A stretch of 64,000 nt of DNA. It comes from Egibacteraceae bacterium. Lineage in GTDB: Bacteria; Actinomycetota; Nitriliruptoria; Euzebyales; Egibacteraceae. A program made the position numbers and the translations under genes. The DNA lies in contig JAUJNX010000002.1 of the NCBI GenBank assembly GCA_030447925.1, forward strand, positions 62,001-126,000, given 5' to 3'. Position 1 is the first letter of the stretch; every line of letters starts with the position of its first letter. Positions 44,711-53,028 of this stretch are shown one piece after another. Below the pieces are notes generated by a model, which was not told where the DNA came from, made no database searches, and saw only the letters and a list, made by a program, of their open reading frames with translations.

Positions 44711-45743
44711 TCACTGCCGGGAGCGGGAGATGAGGACCCCCTTGAGGGCCTCGAACTCCTCCAGGCACTTGCCGGACCCGATCGCCACGCTGTCCAGCGG
44801 CCGGTCCGCCAGGCGGACCGGCACACCGGTGTCGTGCTGCAGGCGCTCGACCATGCCGTGGAGGAGCGCCCCCCCGCCGGTGAGCACGATGCCGTTGTCC
44901 ACGACGTCGGCGGCGAGCTCGGGCGGGGTGCGGTCCAGCGTGTTCTTCACCGCGTCGACGATCGAGTTGAGCGGCTCCTCCAGGGCGGCGCGGACCTCGC
45001 CGGTGGTGAGGATCACCGTCTTGGGCAGCCCGCTGACCAGGTCGCGCCCGCGCACCTCGGCGTGGGTCTCGTCCCCGGTCGGGAAGGCGCTGGCCACCGA
45101 CATCTTGATCTGCTCCGCGGTGCGGTAGCCCAGCAGCAGGGAGTACTCCTTCTTGACGTGGGCGATGATGGCCTCGTCCAGCTCGTCGCCGGCGATGCGG
45201 GCCGACTCCGCGGTGACGATGCCGCCCAGCGCGACGACGGCGACCTCCGTGGTGCCGCCGCCGATGTCGACGACCATGTTCCCGACGGCCTCGTGGACGG
45301 GCAGGCCCGCGCCGATGGCCGCGGCCATCGGCTCCTCCAGGATCCAGGCCGCACGGGCCCCGGCCTGGATGCAGGCCTCCTCCACCGCGCGCTGCTCGAC
45401 GCCGGTGATCCCCGAGGGGACGGCGACGACCACGCGCGGGCGGTTGAAGATGTTGGGGGACCGGTTCCGGTACACGACGTGCAGGAAGTACCGGAGCATC
45501 TTCTCGGTCACGTCGAAGTCGGCGATGACGCCGTCCTTGAGCGGTCGCACGACCACGATGTGCGGCGGGGTGCGGCCCGTCATGCGCTTCGCCTCGGCGC
45601 CGACCGCCAGGATGGCGCCGCTCTGGGTGTTGGTCGCGACCACCGACGGCTCGTTCAGCACGATGCCGCGGCCGCGCACGTACACCAGCGTGTTCGCCGT
45701 CCCGAGGTCGACCGCGATGTCACGTCCGAACAGCCCCGCTCAC
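44711..45743 (-). CDS. mreB: Rod-shape actin homologue MreB, start region uncertain
   Basis: The MreB/actin core is complete: LFGRDIAVDLGTANTLVYVR (phosphate 1), GMVERL and TGGGALLHGM near the end, and GNMVVDIGGGTTEVAVVALG (phosphate 2). The frame is open only from CTG 45733, which has GGGGGAGG at 9-base spacing. A typical start, MSGLFGRD, would use GTG 45743 but needs one G fewer in the GGGG run (45734-45737). So either a CTG start or a consensus indel. A -10-like TACGCT is at 45764-45769. The usual followers mreC, mreD, PBP2 and rodA are absent; rne comes next. Confidence 0.93.
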
Positions 45744-45808
45744 CTCCCCCGCGCCCGGCCCCGAGCGTAGACCGGGCAGGGGCGCGGGGGCCGGAGGCGC
45801 GACCGGCC

Positions 45809-46975
45809 TCAGCCCTCCCAGACCAGGTCCGGGGCGCCGCCCACGAACGCCGCGAGGCGGGTCGCCTCCTCCTCCACGGCGGCCCGGACGGGCGGCGCGA
45901 CGCCAGTGAACGGCGCGAAGCGGACGACGAGCCGGCGCCCCGCCGCCTCGTGGCGCCAGGTGCCGGCGATGCGCCCGCCGACCAGCAGGACCGGCGAGAT
46001 CCAGCCCTGCGGCCGGTGCACGGCCGTGCGGCGCTCAGGGGCGAGCACCGCGGCGCTGTCGCGCGGCGCCCCCACGACGTAGGGGTCGAACGCCGGCAGC
46101 AGCCGCACCACCCCCCGCGCGCCCTGGCCGCCATCTCTGGCGCCGTCCTCGTCGTCACCCCCGGCGGCGTCGCCCCCACCCGCGGCCGCCTCCGCGTCGT
46201 GGCGGAGGCGGCGGCCGGGGCGGCCGTCCACGTCCACCGGGACGGCGTCGTCCCCGAGGAGGTCCAGCCAGCGGCCCGCCTCCGCCGGTGAGGGCATGCC
46301 GAACCACCGGGCCAGGTGCTCGCGGGTGCCGGGCCCGTACGCCGCCAGCCAGCGCCGGGTCACCGCCGCGGCGCCGTCGGCGGGGTCCACCGGCTCCTGG
46401 GGGCCCAGCCAGCGGTCGGGCCGGGTGAAGCGCACCAGGCGCCCGTCGGGCGGGGCGAAGCACAGGTCGCCGCGGAACGCCGCGGGCTTGAGCAGGTCGC
46501 CGAACCCGCCGGTCAGCTTGTCCGCGAGGACGTCGTGGCCCGTGCGGCGCGCGACCTCGGCGGCCAGCTCCTCGCGCGTCAGCGGCGGCCCGTCCAGGGC
46601 GGCGGGGATGGCGGCGAGCATCGCGTCCGCCTGCTCGCGGGTCAGGCCGTGGTGCCGCAGCCACGCGCCGCTGTGGTGGCGCGGGCGGAGGCGCTGCTGG
46701 GCGGCGGTGTAGAGGGGCAGCTCCGCGGCGGGCAGGAGGTGGATGGTCCCGCGCATCGCCCAGGTGCGGACCAGGAGGCGGTCCTCCCACAGCAGCCGGT
46801 CCACGTCGCCCGGCCGCAGCCCCTCCACCCGGGCCCAGAGCGCCAACTCGGCGGCGGCAGGGAGCTGGGCGTGCAGCCCGGCGACGTCGGCGACGACCCG
46901 CACCGCGTCAGCCGCCGGCGCGCGGCGTGCGAGGTGGTGGCGCCGCAGCCGGCCGGCCAGCACGTCACTGGACAT
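45809..46975 (-). CDS. HTH_42 (AlkZ/YcaQ-like) winged-helix DNA glycosylase family protein
   Basis: 388 residues. It starts MSSDVLAGRLRRHHLARRAP and has AGLHAQLPAAAELALWARV, RTWAMRGTIHLLPAAELPLY and the C-terminal LLPAFDPYVVGAPRD, the landmarks of HTH_42 proteins. AlkZ and YcaQ use a Gln-x-Gln or Gln-x-Asp catalytic motif in the first segment; here it reads His-Ala-Gln, so activity on crosslinked or bulky lesions may differ. A low-complexity insert (about 255-285) separates the last two domains. Overlaps the VOC gene by 11 bp. Confidence 0.85.
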   Translation of the reverse strand: MSSDVLAGRLRRHHLARRAPAADAVRVVADVAGLHAQLPAAAELALWARVEGLRPGDVDRLLWEDRLLVRTWAMRGTIHLLPAAELPLYTAAQQRLRPRHHSGAWLRHHGLTREQADAMLAAIPAALDGPPLTREELAAEVARRTGHDVLADKLTGGFGDLLKPAAFRGDLCFAPPDGRLVRFTRPDRWLGPQEPVDPADGAAAVTRRWLAAYGPGTREHLARWFGMPSPAEAGRWLDLLGDDAVPVDVDGRPGRRLRHDAEAAAGGGDAAGGDDEDGARDGGQGARGVVRLLPAFDPYVVGAPRDSAAVLAPERRTAVHRPQGWISPVLLVGGRIAGTWRHEAAGRRLVVRFAPFTGVAPPVRAAVEEEATRLAAFVGGAPDLVWEG

Positions 46976-47405
46976 CGAACTCGTTGCCCTCGGGGTCCGC
47001 CAGGGTCGTCCAGCGCCCGCCCACGCGCCCCTCCCCCAGCACGCGCGCGCCCAGCGCGGTCAGCCGCGCGACCTCGGCCTCGCGCTGGTCGGGCCCCACG
47101 TGCAGGTCGAGGTGGACGCGGTTCTTGACCGTCTTGGGCTCCGGCACGCGCTGGAACAGCATGCGGTCGCCCCCGCCCATCCCGGTGGCCGGGTCGACCG
47201 GCGCCGCGGGGTCGCGCAGCGCGGCGATGTCCCGCCACGCCAGCCGGTCGCCGTCGCGCACGACGTCGGCGTCGCCGACGTGCCCGGCCTCCAGCAGCGG
47301 GCGGATGAGCGGGCTGTTGTCCTCCACCGCGTAGCCCAGCACCTGCGCCCAGAACGCGGCCAGCGCGTGCGGGTCCGCGCAGTCCATGGTCACCGAGTAC
47401 CGCAT
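46965..47405 (-). CDS. VOC/glyoxalase-like protein
   Basis: 146 residues, with GGAGG upstream of the ATG at 47405. It begins MRYSVTMDCADPHALAAFWA, has the middle strand NRVHLDLHVGPDQREAEVAR and ends TTLADPEGNEFDVQ, the typical Glyoxalase_6-type pattern in which metal ligands or binding residues occur at the His and final Glu. Small-molecule binding or resistance is possible. Shares a divergent region with the CGNR regulator gene and overlaps the glycosylase-family gene. Confidence 0.85.
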   Translation of the reverse strand: MRYSVTMDCADPHALAAFWAQVLGYAVEDNSPLIRPLLEAGHVGDADVVRDGDRLAWRDIAALRDPAAPVDPATGMGGGDRMLFQRVPEPKTVKNRVHLDLHVGPDQREAEVARLTALGARVLGEGRVGGRWTTLADPEGNEFDVQ

Positions 47406-47421
47406 CTGTCCGTCCTCCCCC

Positions 47422-47460
47422 TCGACCGACTCCGTTCTAACTGGTCATACTGGTTAGCGA
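47422..47460 (+). promoter_or_regulatory. CGNR promoter with dyad operator, leaderless layout
   Basis: -35-like TCGACC (47422-47427), 18-bp spacer, -10-like CATACT (47446-47451), then ATG at 47460 with no Shine-Dalgarno. The -10 sits inside the dyad CTAAC-N11-GTTAG (47437-47457), which also contains the direct repeat ACTGGT. This looks like an autorepression site between two divergent genes. Confidence 0.55.
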
Positions 47461-48761
47461 TGACGACGTCAACCGGGCGGCTCCTGCAGGCCGGTGATGG
47501 GGTGCGCTACCGCTTCGACGCCGGGGCGCTGTGCCTGGACTTCCTGCTCAGCGGCGGCGAGGGGCGCTACGCGCGGTGGGAGTCCCTGCACCGCCCGGCC
47601 GACCTCGGCCGCTTCCTGGCCGCCGGGCCGGTCCCGGCGGGCGGGCCCCCGCTGCCGGCCGAGCTCCCGGCCGACGAGGACGAGCTGGCCGCGGCCCGGG
47701 CGCTGCGGGCGGCGATCCGGGGGCTCGTGGACGCGCGCATCGACGGGCGGGCCCCCGCCGCGGCCGACGTCGCGGTGCTGAACCTCGCCGCCGCCGGCCC
47801 GACCCCCGTGCCGGTCCTGGACCCGACCGCGACAGCGAGGGCCTGGCGCACGCCCGTGACGGGTGCGGAGGCGGTCGCGATGATCGCCCGGGACGCGGTC
47901 GCGCTGCTCGGCGGCCCGCTGGGCGGGCGCCTGCGCCGGTGCGCGGCCGCCGACTGCCACCTGGTGTTCGCCGACACCTCCCGGCCCGGAGCCCGGCGGT
48001 GGTGTGCGATGGAGCGGTGCGGGAATCGCGACAAGCAGCGGCGGCTCACCCGGCGGCGCCGCGAGGACGACGACGGAGAGAGGGGTCGAGCGCACATGGA
48101 CGTGGTGGTGGCGGGCGGGCACGGCAAGATCGGGCAGCGGCTGCTGGCGCTGCTGGCCGGCGACGGGCACCGGGGCCGCGGGCTGATCCGCGACCCCGGT
48201 CAGGCCGGGGACCTGGCGGCGCTGGGCGCGGAGGCGGTCGTCTGCGATCTGGAGCACGCCGGGCCGGACGAGGTCGCCGCGGCCGTCGACGGTGCGGACG
48301 CGATCGTCTTCGCGGCCGGCGCCGGGCCCGGCAGCGGGCCGGCGCGCAAGCGCACCATGGACCTGGGCGGCGTGCTCGCGCTGATCGACGCGGCCCGCGA
48401 CCGCGGGGTGCGCCGCTTCGTGGTGGTCAGCTCGATGGGGGCCGACGCGGGCGCCCCCGACGACGGCGGGTTCGGCACGTACCTGCGCGCGAAGGGCGAG
48501 GCCGACGACGCGGCGCACGCGAGCGGCCTGGACGTGACCGTGGTGCGGCCCGGCAGCCTGACCGACGAGCCCGGCACGGGGCGCGTCCGGGTCGGGGCGT
48601 CGCTGGAGCGCGGCACCGTCAGCCGCGACGACGTCGCCGCCACCCTCCTGGCGGTGCTCACGATCCCGGCCACGATCGGCGCGACCTTCGACCTGCTGGC
48701 GGGCGACACCCCGATCCCCCAGGCCCTCGCCGCCCTCCCGACCGGCCCGCCCACCACCTGA
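47460..48761 (+). CDS. CGNR zinc-finger regulator continuous with an NAD(P)-binding protein
   Basis: One open frame of 433 codons. Residues 1-190 form an ABATE-type domain followed by the CGNR zinc finger (CAAADCHLVFADTSRPGARR, then CAMERCGNRDKQRRLTRRRR). From about residue 213 (MDVVVAGGHGKIGQRLLALL, ATG 48096) comes an atypical short-chain/NAD(P)H-binding Rossmann protein (VVVSSMGADAG, VVRPGSLTDEPGTG). The internal ATG has its own GGAGAGAGGGG site, so two genes may have lost an intervening stop through an indel. Alternatively it is a true sensor-regulator fusion. Confidence 0.8.
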   Translation: MTTSTGRLLQAGDGVRYRFDAGALCLDFLLSGGEGRYARWESLHRPADLGRFLAAGPVPAGGPPLPAELPADEDELAAARALRAAIRGLVDARIDGRAPAAADVAVLNLAAAGPTPVPVLDPTATARAWRTPVTGAEAVAMIARDAVALLGGPLGGRLRRCAAADCHLVFADTSRPGARRWCAMERCGNRDKQRRLTRRRREDDDGERGRAHMDVVVAGGHGKIGQRLLALLAGDGHRGRGLIRDPGQAGDLAALGAEAVVCDLEHAGPDEVAAAVDGADAIVFAAGAGPGSGPARKRTMDLGGVLALIDAARDRGVRRFVVVSSMGADAGAPDDGGFGTYLRAKGEADDAAHASGLDVTVVRPGSLTDEPGTGRVRVGASLERGTVSRDDVAATLLAVLTIPATIGATFDLLAGDTPIPQALAALPTGPPTT

Positions 48762-48817
48762 CCCGCCGCGGCGCCCCGCCGCGCGGACCTTCCCCGCCCA
48801 GCGGGCGTGCCCGGAAC

Positions 48818-49282
48818 TCACAGGACGCCGAGGGCGGCCAGGGACGTCCAGCCGGGGTCGCCCACGACGAGGTGGTCGACGAGCGGGACGCCCAGGAGCG
48901 CGCCGGCCTGCGCGAGGCGGCGGGTCACCTGGCGGTCCTCCGCGGACGGCGCGGGGTCCCCGCTGGGGTGGTTGTGGGCCACGACGACCGCGGCCGCGCC
49001 GCCGAGCAGCGCGTCACGGAAGACCTCGCGCGGGGACATGAAGGTGTGGTCGACGGTCCCGACCGACACCGTGACCACCCCGAGCAGGCGCTTGCGGGTG
49101 TCGAGGGTCAGCAGCAGGCAGTGCTCGCGGTCGCGCCCGGCGAGGCGGGGCACGACGATCGCGGCGGCCGCGGCGGGGTCGTCGACCAGGGGACGCGCGG
49201 CGGGCGGGTCGGGCCGCGGGGGCGCGGCGCAGGTCGGGCAGATCTCCAGCAGGTCCACGGCGCGAGCGTGCACCGCGCCCAC
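48818..49282 (-). CDS. RadC/JAB-domain protein, short form
   Basis: 154 residues from GTG 49282 (GTG 49273 is an alternative). The JAMM/RadC metal motif AHNHPSGDPAPSAED is complete, together with LTLDTRKRLLGVVTVSVGTV. The helix-hairpin-helix N-terminus of full-length RadC is missing; instead there is a Cys pair (ICPTC). Despite the old name, a DNA repair role for this family is not established. Located after ndk, behind two hairpins. Confidence 0.85.
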   Translation of the reverse strand: MGAVHARAVDLLEICPTCAAPPRPDPPAARPLVDDPAAAAAIVVPRLAGRDREHCLLLTLDTRKRLLGVVTVSVGTVDHTFMSPREVFRDALLGGAAAVVVAHNHPSGDPAPSAEDRQVTRRLAQAGALLGVPLVDHLVVGDPGWTSLAALGVL

Positions 49283-49316
49283 CGGTCCGGCACGCCGGGG
49301 CGCGCCGGACCTGTGG
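49280..49316 (-). terminator. Hairpin downstream of ndk
   Basis: CCAC-A-GGTCCGGC pairs with GCCGGACC-G-GTGG (one mismatch, 12-nt loop) just before the radC-like start. A second hairpin, CGGGCTC/GAGCCCG, lies at 49345-49375. Together they probably end the folC-ndk transcript or attenuate the next gene. Confidence 0.5.
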
Positions 49317-49395
49317 ATACCGGCTAGGGGTGCACCTCAAGCGCCGGGCTCGATCGGTGTGCAGGGCGGAGCCCGCAGGGGTCAGGAGACATGGC

Positions 49396-49800
49396 CTAGG
49401 AGGGGAAGAACAGGGCGATCTCGCGGGCGGCGGACTCGGGCGAGTCAGAGCCGTGGACGATGTTCTCGCCGATGACGGTGGCGAAGTCGCCGCGGATGGA
49501 CCCGGGCGCCGCCTCGATCGGGTTCGTCGCGCCCATCAGGCCCCGCATCGCCTTGATGGCGTCGGGCCCCTCGACGACCATGGCGACCAGCGGCCCGGAC
49601 GTGATGAACGTCACCAGCTCGCTGAAGAACGGCTTCTCGGTGTGCTCCGCGTAGTGCTGCTCGGCGGTCTCCTTGGGGATCGTCCGCAGCTCGAGGGCCG
49701 TGATGTCCAGGCCCTTGCGCTCGATGCGGGCGACCACCTCGCCGACCAGCCGCCGCTGGACGCCGTCGGGCTTCACCAGGATGAGGGTGCGTTCGGTCAT
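49396..49800 (-). CDS. ndk: Nucleoside diphosphate kinase
   Basis: 134 residues, full length. It begins [20 protein letters not shown]; the catalytic His is in [13 protein letters not shown]. Equalises NTP pools by a phospho-His intermediate. ATG 49800 has no Shine-Dalgarno; TAGGCT is 6 bases upstream (49807-49812), a leaderless layout, although folC lies only 17 bases upstream on the same strand. Confidence 0.98.
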   Translation of the reverse strand: MTERTLILVKPDGVQRRLVGEVVARIERKGLDITALELRTIPKETAEQHYAEHTEKPFFSELVTFITSGPLVAMVVEGPDAIKAMRGLMGATNPIEAAPGSIRGDFATVIGENIVHGSDSPESAAREIALFFPS

Positions 49801-49806
49801 GCCCGG

Positions 49807-49812
49807 AGCCTA
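49807..49812 (-). promoter_or_regulatory. -10 TAGGCT of ndk, leaderless layout
   Basis: TAGGCT on the minus strand, six bases, then the ndk ATG. It lies in the 17-base gap between folC and ndk, so ndk could be transcribed independently. Confidence 0.5.
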
Positions 49813-49817
49813 TCGGG

Positions 49818-51137
49818 TCAGGCGGGATCCAGGCCCAGCGCGGTCCTGGCCGCCCCGACGGTGTAGAGCGAGCCGGTGACGATCACGCCGTCGCCGGTCC
49901 GCGCCAGTCCCGTCGCCTGCTCGATGGCGTCCTCGACCCGGTCGGCCACCTCGACCGACGCGCCGGCGTCGCGGACCGCCTTGGCGACGCGGTCGGCGGG
50001 CGCCGCCCTGCTGCTGGGCGGCTCGGTGACCACGACGTGGTCGGCCATCGGGGCGATGGCGGCGGCGATGGCCTCGACGTCCTTGTCCCCCAGGACGCCG
50101 AGCACGACGATGCGGTGGCCGAAGGCGAACTCGGTGGTGACCGAGGCGGCCAGGGCGCGCGCCCCGGCGGGGTTGTGGGCGCCGTCCAGGACGATGACGG
50201 GCCGGTCCTCCGCGGTCGGCACGACCTCCAGGCGCCCCGGGGCGCGCACGGCTGCGAACCCGCGGCGCAGGACGTCGGGGTCCAGCCCGCCGGCGAAGCC
50301 CAGGAAGCCCTCGACCGCGGCCAGGGCGCAGGCCGCGTTGGCGGCCTGGTGGGCGCCGAACAGGGGCAGGAACACCTCGTGGACCTCGCCGGTGACACCG
50401 CGCAGGTCCAGCTCCTGCCCGCCGACGGCCACCCGCCGGTCGACCACGTCGAAGTCGGGGCCCGCGACGACCATCTGCGCCTCCTGGGCCGCGGCGGCGG
50501 CGCGGATGACCGCCAGCGCCGACGGGTCCTGCGCCGCGGACACCACCACCGCGCCCTGCTTGACGATGCCGGACTTCTCCGTGGCGACCTCGGCGGGGGT
50601 CGACCCCAGCTCGGGGTGGTCCAGGGCGATGCCGGTGAGCACGGCGACCTCGCCGCGGACCAGGTTGGTCGCGTCCCAGCGCCCGCCCATGCCCACCTCG
50701 AACACGCCCACGTCGACGGGCGCGTCGGCGAAGTGGGAGAAGGCCAGCGCCGTGAGGGCCTCGAAGAAGCTGACCCGGTCGTCGGTGCGCGCGTCGACCT
50801 CGGCGAGGTAGGGCGCGAGCTCCGCCAGCCGCGCGGCCATCTGGTCGCGCCCGATCGGCTCGGTGGCGACGCGGATGCGCTCGCGCACGTCCTGGAGGTG
50901 GGGCGAGGTGTAGGTGCCCGCCGTGAGCCCCAGGGCGCCGAGCAGCGCGCCCACCATCGTCGCCGTGGTCGTCTTGCCGTTGGTGCCGGTGACCTGCACC
51001 GAGGGGTACGCCTGGTCGGGGCGCCCCATCAGCTCCGCCAGCAGCGTGATGCGCTCCAGGCCCGGCACCATCCGGTTGGGCTGCCGGGCGAACAGCGCCT
51101 CGACCGCCGTCTGGTACGCCTCGTCCCCGGTGTCCAC
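49818..51137 (-). CDS. folC: Folylpolyglutamate / dihydrofolate synthase
   Basis: 439 residues from GTG 51137. Mur-ligase fold: P-loop SVQVTGTNGKTTTATM, TYTSPHLQDVRERI, EVGMGGRWDATN, and in the C-terminal domain IVLDGAHNPAGARALA. Adds glutamate to folates, and may also form dihydrofolate. No Shine-Dalgarno; TAGACT is 7 bases before the GTG. folC-ndk after valS is the usual order; here the amine-oxidase cassette and the binding-protein gene separate them from valS. Confidence 0.95.
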   Translation of the reverse strand: MDTGDEAYQTAVEALFARQPNRMVPGLERITLLAELMGRPDQAYPSVQVTGTNGKTTTATMVGALLGALGLTAGTYTSPHLQDVRERIRVATEPIGRDQMAARLAELAPYLAEVDARTDDRVSFFEALTALAFSHFADAPVDVGVFEVGMGGRWDATNLVRGEVAVLTGIALDHPELGSTPAEVATEKSGIVKQGAVVVSAAQDPSALAVIRAAAAAQEAQMVVAGPDFDVVDRRVAVGGQELDLRGVTGEVHEVFLPLFGAHQAANAACALAAVEGFLGFAGGLDPDVLRRGFAAVRAPGRLEVVPTAEDRPVIVLDGAHNPAGARALAASVTTEFAFGHRIVVLGVLGDKDVEAIAAAIAPMADHVVVTEPPSSRAAPADRVAKAVRDAGASVEVADRVEDAIEQATGLARTGDGVIVTGSLYTVGAARTALGLDPA

Positions 51138-51144
51138 CGGCGGG

Positions 51145-51150
51145 AGTCTA
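51145..51150 (-). promoter_or_regulatory. -10 TAGACT of folC, leaderless layout
   Basis: TAGACT on the minus strand, seven bases, then the folC GTG. Same hexamer and spacing as holA. Confidence 0.6.
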
Positions 51151-51224
51151 CGTGCAGGGCGCGCCCGGCCGGCCCCCGCGCTAGGTTCTGTGCCTGCGGC
51201 GGGCGCGACGGGGGTGGACGGGCA

Positions 51225-52367
51225 GTGCGACAGCATGGGCGGTCGACGGAGACGACCCTTGACCGACGGCGGTTCCTGGCCCTGGCGGCCGCCGGGGCCG
51301 CCGCAGGACTCGGGTTCGCGGGCTGCACTCGCGACGCCGAGGAACCCGCGCCGGCCCCCTCGGAGGGCGCGCTCGGCGGGGCGCTGCGGGTGTTCAGCTG
51401 GGAGGAGTACGAGAACCCCGCGAACCTCGAGGCATTCGGCGAGCGCACCGGCGTGGAGGTGACGGTCGACACCTACGCCTCGAACGAGGAGGCGTTGGAG
51501 GTGCTGGAGCGCGACGGTCCCGGGGCGTACGACATCGTGGTGCCCACCGGCATCTTCATCCCCCTGATGGTCGAGCGCGACCTCCTGCGCCCGCTGGACA
51601 AGGCAAAGCTGCCGAACCTGCGCAACGTCGACCCCGCGTTCCTGGACCAGCCCTGGGACCCGGGGAACCGGCACGGCGTGGTCAAGGCCTGGGGGGCCAC
51701 CGGCTTCCTCTACGACACCACGGTGATCGCGGAGGAGCTCACCGACTGGGCGGGCTTCTTCCGCACCGCGAGCCTGCCCGAGGTGAGCGGCCGCGTCAGC
51801 GCCCTGCCCGACCCCAGCAGCCTCCTCGGCACGGTGTTCTGGCGCCAGGGGGAGGACTGGAACACCACGGACGAGGCACTGCTGGCGGCGGCCGAGCAGG
51901 TGCTGCGCGACGAGTTGGTGCCGCACCTCGGGGCCTTCGACGACTACCCCATCGAGGGGCTGCTGGACGGCACCTACGCGCTGTGCCAGACCTTCAGCGG
52001 CGACGCGCGCACCGCGGTGATCGAGTTCCCGGAGCGGTACCGTTGGGTCCTGCCGGGACCGCTCACGGAGCTGTGGATCGACAACTGGACCATCACCGCG
52101 GACGCCCCCAACGCCGACGCGGCGCACGCCTTCATCGACTACATGCTGCGCCCCAACGTGTCGGCGCGGGAGTTGGACTTCCACGGGTACAGCACGGCCG
52201 TGCTCGGGATGGACGAGTTCCTGCCCATCGACCTGCAGGCGGGCGACATGATCTTCCTCCCCCCGGAGCAGGTGGAGCGGCTCGTCGCCGGCGAGGTGAA
52301 CGAATCGCAGGAGCGCCGCGTCGAGATCTTCGACGCCCTGGTCGCCGCTTCCGGACTGGAGACCTGA
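51225..52367 (+). CDS. PotD-type polyamine-binding lipoprotein, Tat signal
   Basis: 380 residues from GTG 51225. The Tat motif DRRRFLALAAAG is followed by a lipobox-like GFAGC, so it should be a lipid-anchored exported protein. The periplasmic-binding fold begins LRVFSWEEYENPANLEAFGE, the usual start of PotD/PotF proteins for spermidine and putrescine, with IDNWTITADAPNADAAHAFI near the end. No permease or ATPase genes are near it. It is convergent with the ferritin-like/amine oxidase operon, with only 3 bases between stops. Confidence 0.85.
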   Translation: MRQHGRSTETTLDRRRFLALAAAGAAAGLGFAGCTRDAEEPAPAPSEGALGGALRVFSWEEYENPANLEAFGERTGVEVTVDTYASNEEALEVLERDGPGAYDIVVPTGIFIPLMVERDLLRPLDKAKLPNLRNVDPAFLDQPWDPGNRHGVVKAWGATGFLYDTTVIAEELTDWAGFFRTASLPEVSGRVSALPDPSSLLGTVFWRQGEDWNTTDEALLAAAEQVLRDELVPHLGAFDDYPIEGLLDGTYALCQTFSGDARTAVIEFPERYRWVLPGPLTELWIDNWTITADAPNADAAHAFIDYMLRPNVSARELDFHGYSTAVLGMDEFLPIDLQAGDMIFLPPEQVERLVAGEVNESQERRVEIFDALVAASGLET

Positions 52368-52370
52368 CCG

Positions 52371-53012
52371 TCAGGCGGTGATCCCCGCGCTGTCGGCGAT
52401 GTCCCACGGTCCGGCGACGTACGGGCGCAGGAGTTCCAGGGCGCGGGGCGGTTCCACACCCGTCTCGAAGCCGCCGCGGTAGATCCCGTCGGCCACCGGC
52501 AGATCGGCGAGGGCGGCGAGCAGCGCCGCCGCGCGGGCGTCGACCGAGAAGATCGCTCCCAGCTCGGTGTACACGTCTGCGGAGGGGAAGTCGACCGCCG
52601 TCGGCAGCGACACGTACGAGCGCAGCACCGTCTCCTCGACGAGGATCGACCGCTCGAGGAAGCCCTGGCGGCTGCTGAACGTGTCCTCGCCGAAGACGAG
52701 GGCGGGGGCGACGGGAGGCCGGCCGCCCGCCCGGTTGATCGCGTCCGTCAGTGCCGCGACCTGCGCCTGCTTGTGGCGCGCGATCTGCGCGACCCAGTCC
52801 GCCTCCAGCCCCTCCAGGAGGCCCTGCTCGTTGCCCTGACGGTAGAACTCCGCCTGGAAGTACTTGAGCTGCAGCGCGAACACCAGCAGGTCGACCGGCG
52901 CCGCGAACCCGATGGGCTGCCCCGCGGCACGCGACGGCGCGAGCGCCGGGACCGCCGCGACCAGCGCGCCGGCGAGACCCACGCGCAGGAGTCCTCTGCG
53001 GTCGACCTTCAT
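52371..53012 (-). CDS. Tat-exported ferritin-like domain protein
   Basis: 213 residues. Tat-like signal VDRRGLLRVGLAGALVAAVP, cleaved after about residue 30. Four-helix bundle segments: LLVFALQLKYFQAEFYRQGN (first Glu), ARHKQAQVAALTDAIN, FLERSILVEETVLRSYVSL (two Glu) and a last helix near 165-185. The fold resembles Ferritin_2 proteins linked to desiccation tolerance; metal ligation is plausible but the His ligands are incomplete. Last gene of the amine oxidase operon. Confidence 0.82.
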   Translation of the reverse strand: MKVDRRGLLRVGLAGALVAAVPALAPSRAAGQPIGFAAPVDLLVFALQLKYFQAEFYRQGNEQGLLEGLEADWVAQIARHKQAQVAALTDAINRAGGRPPVAPALVFGEDTFSSRQGFLERSILVEETVLRSYVSLPTAVDFPSADVYTELGAIFSVDARAAALLAALADLPVADGIYRGGFETGVEPPRALELLRPYVAGPWDIADSAGITA

Positions 53013-53028
53013 GCGACCCTCTCCCGGT

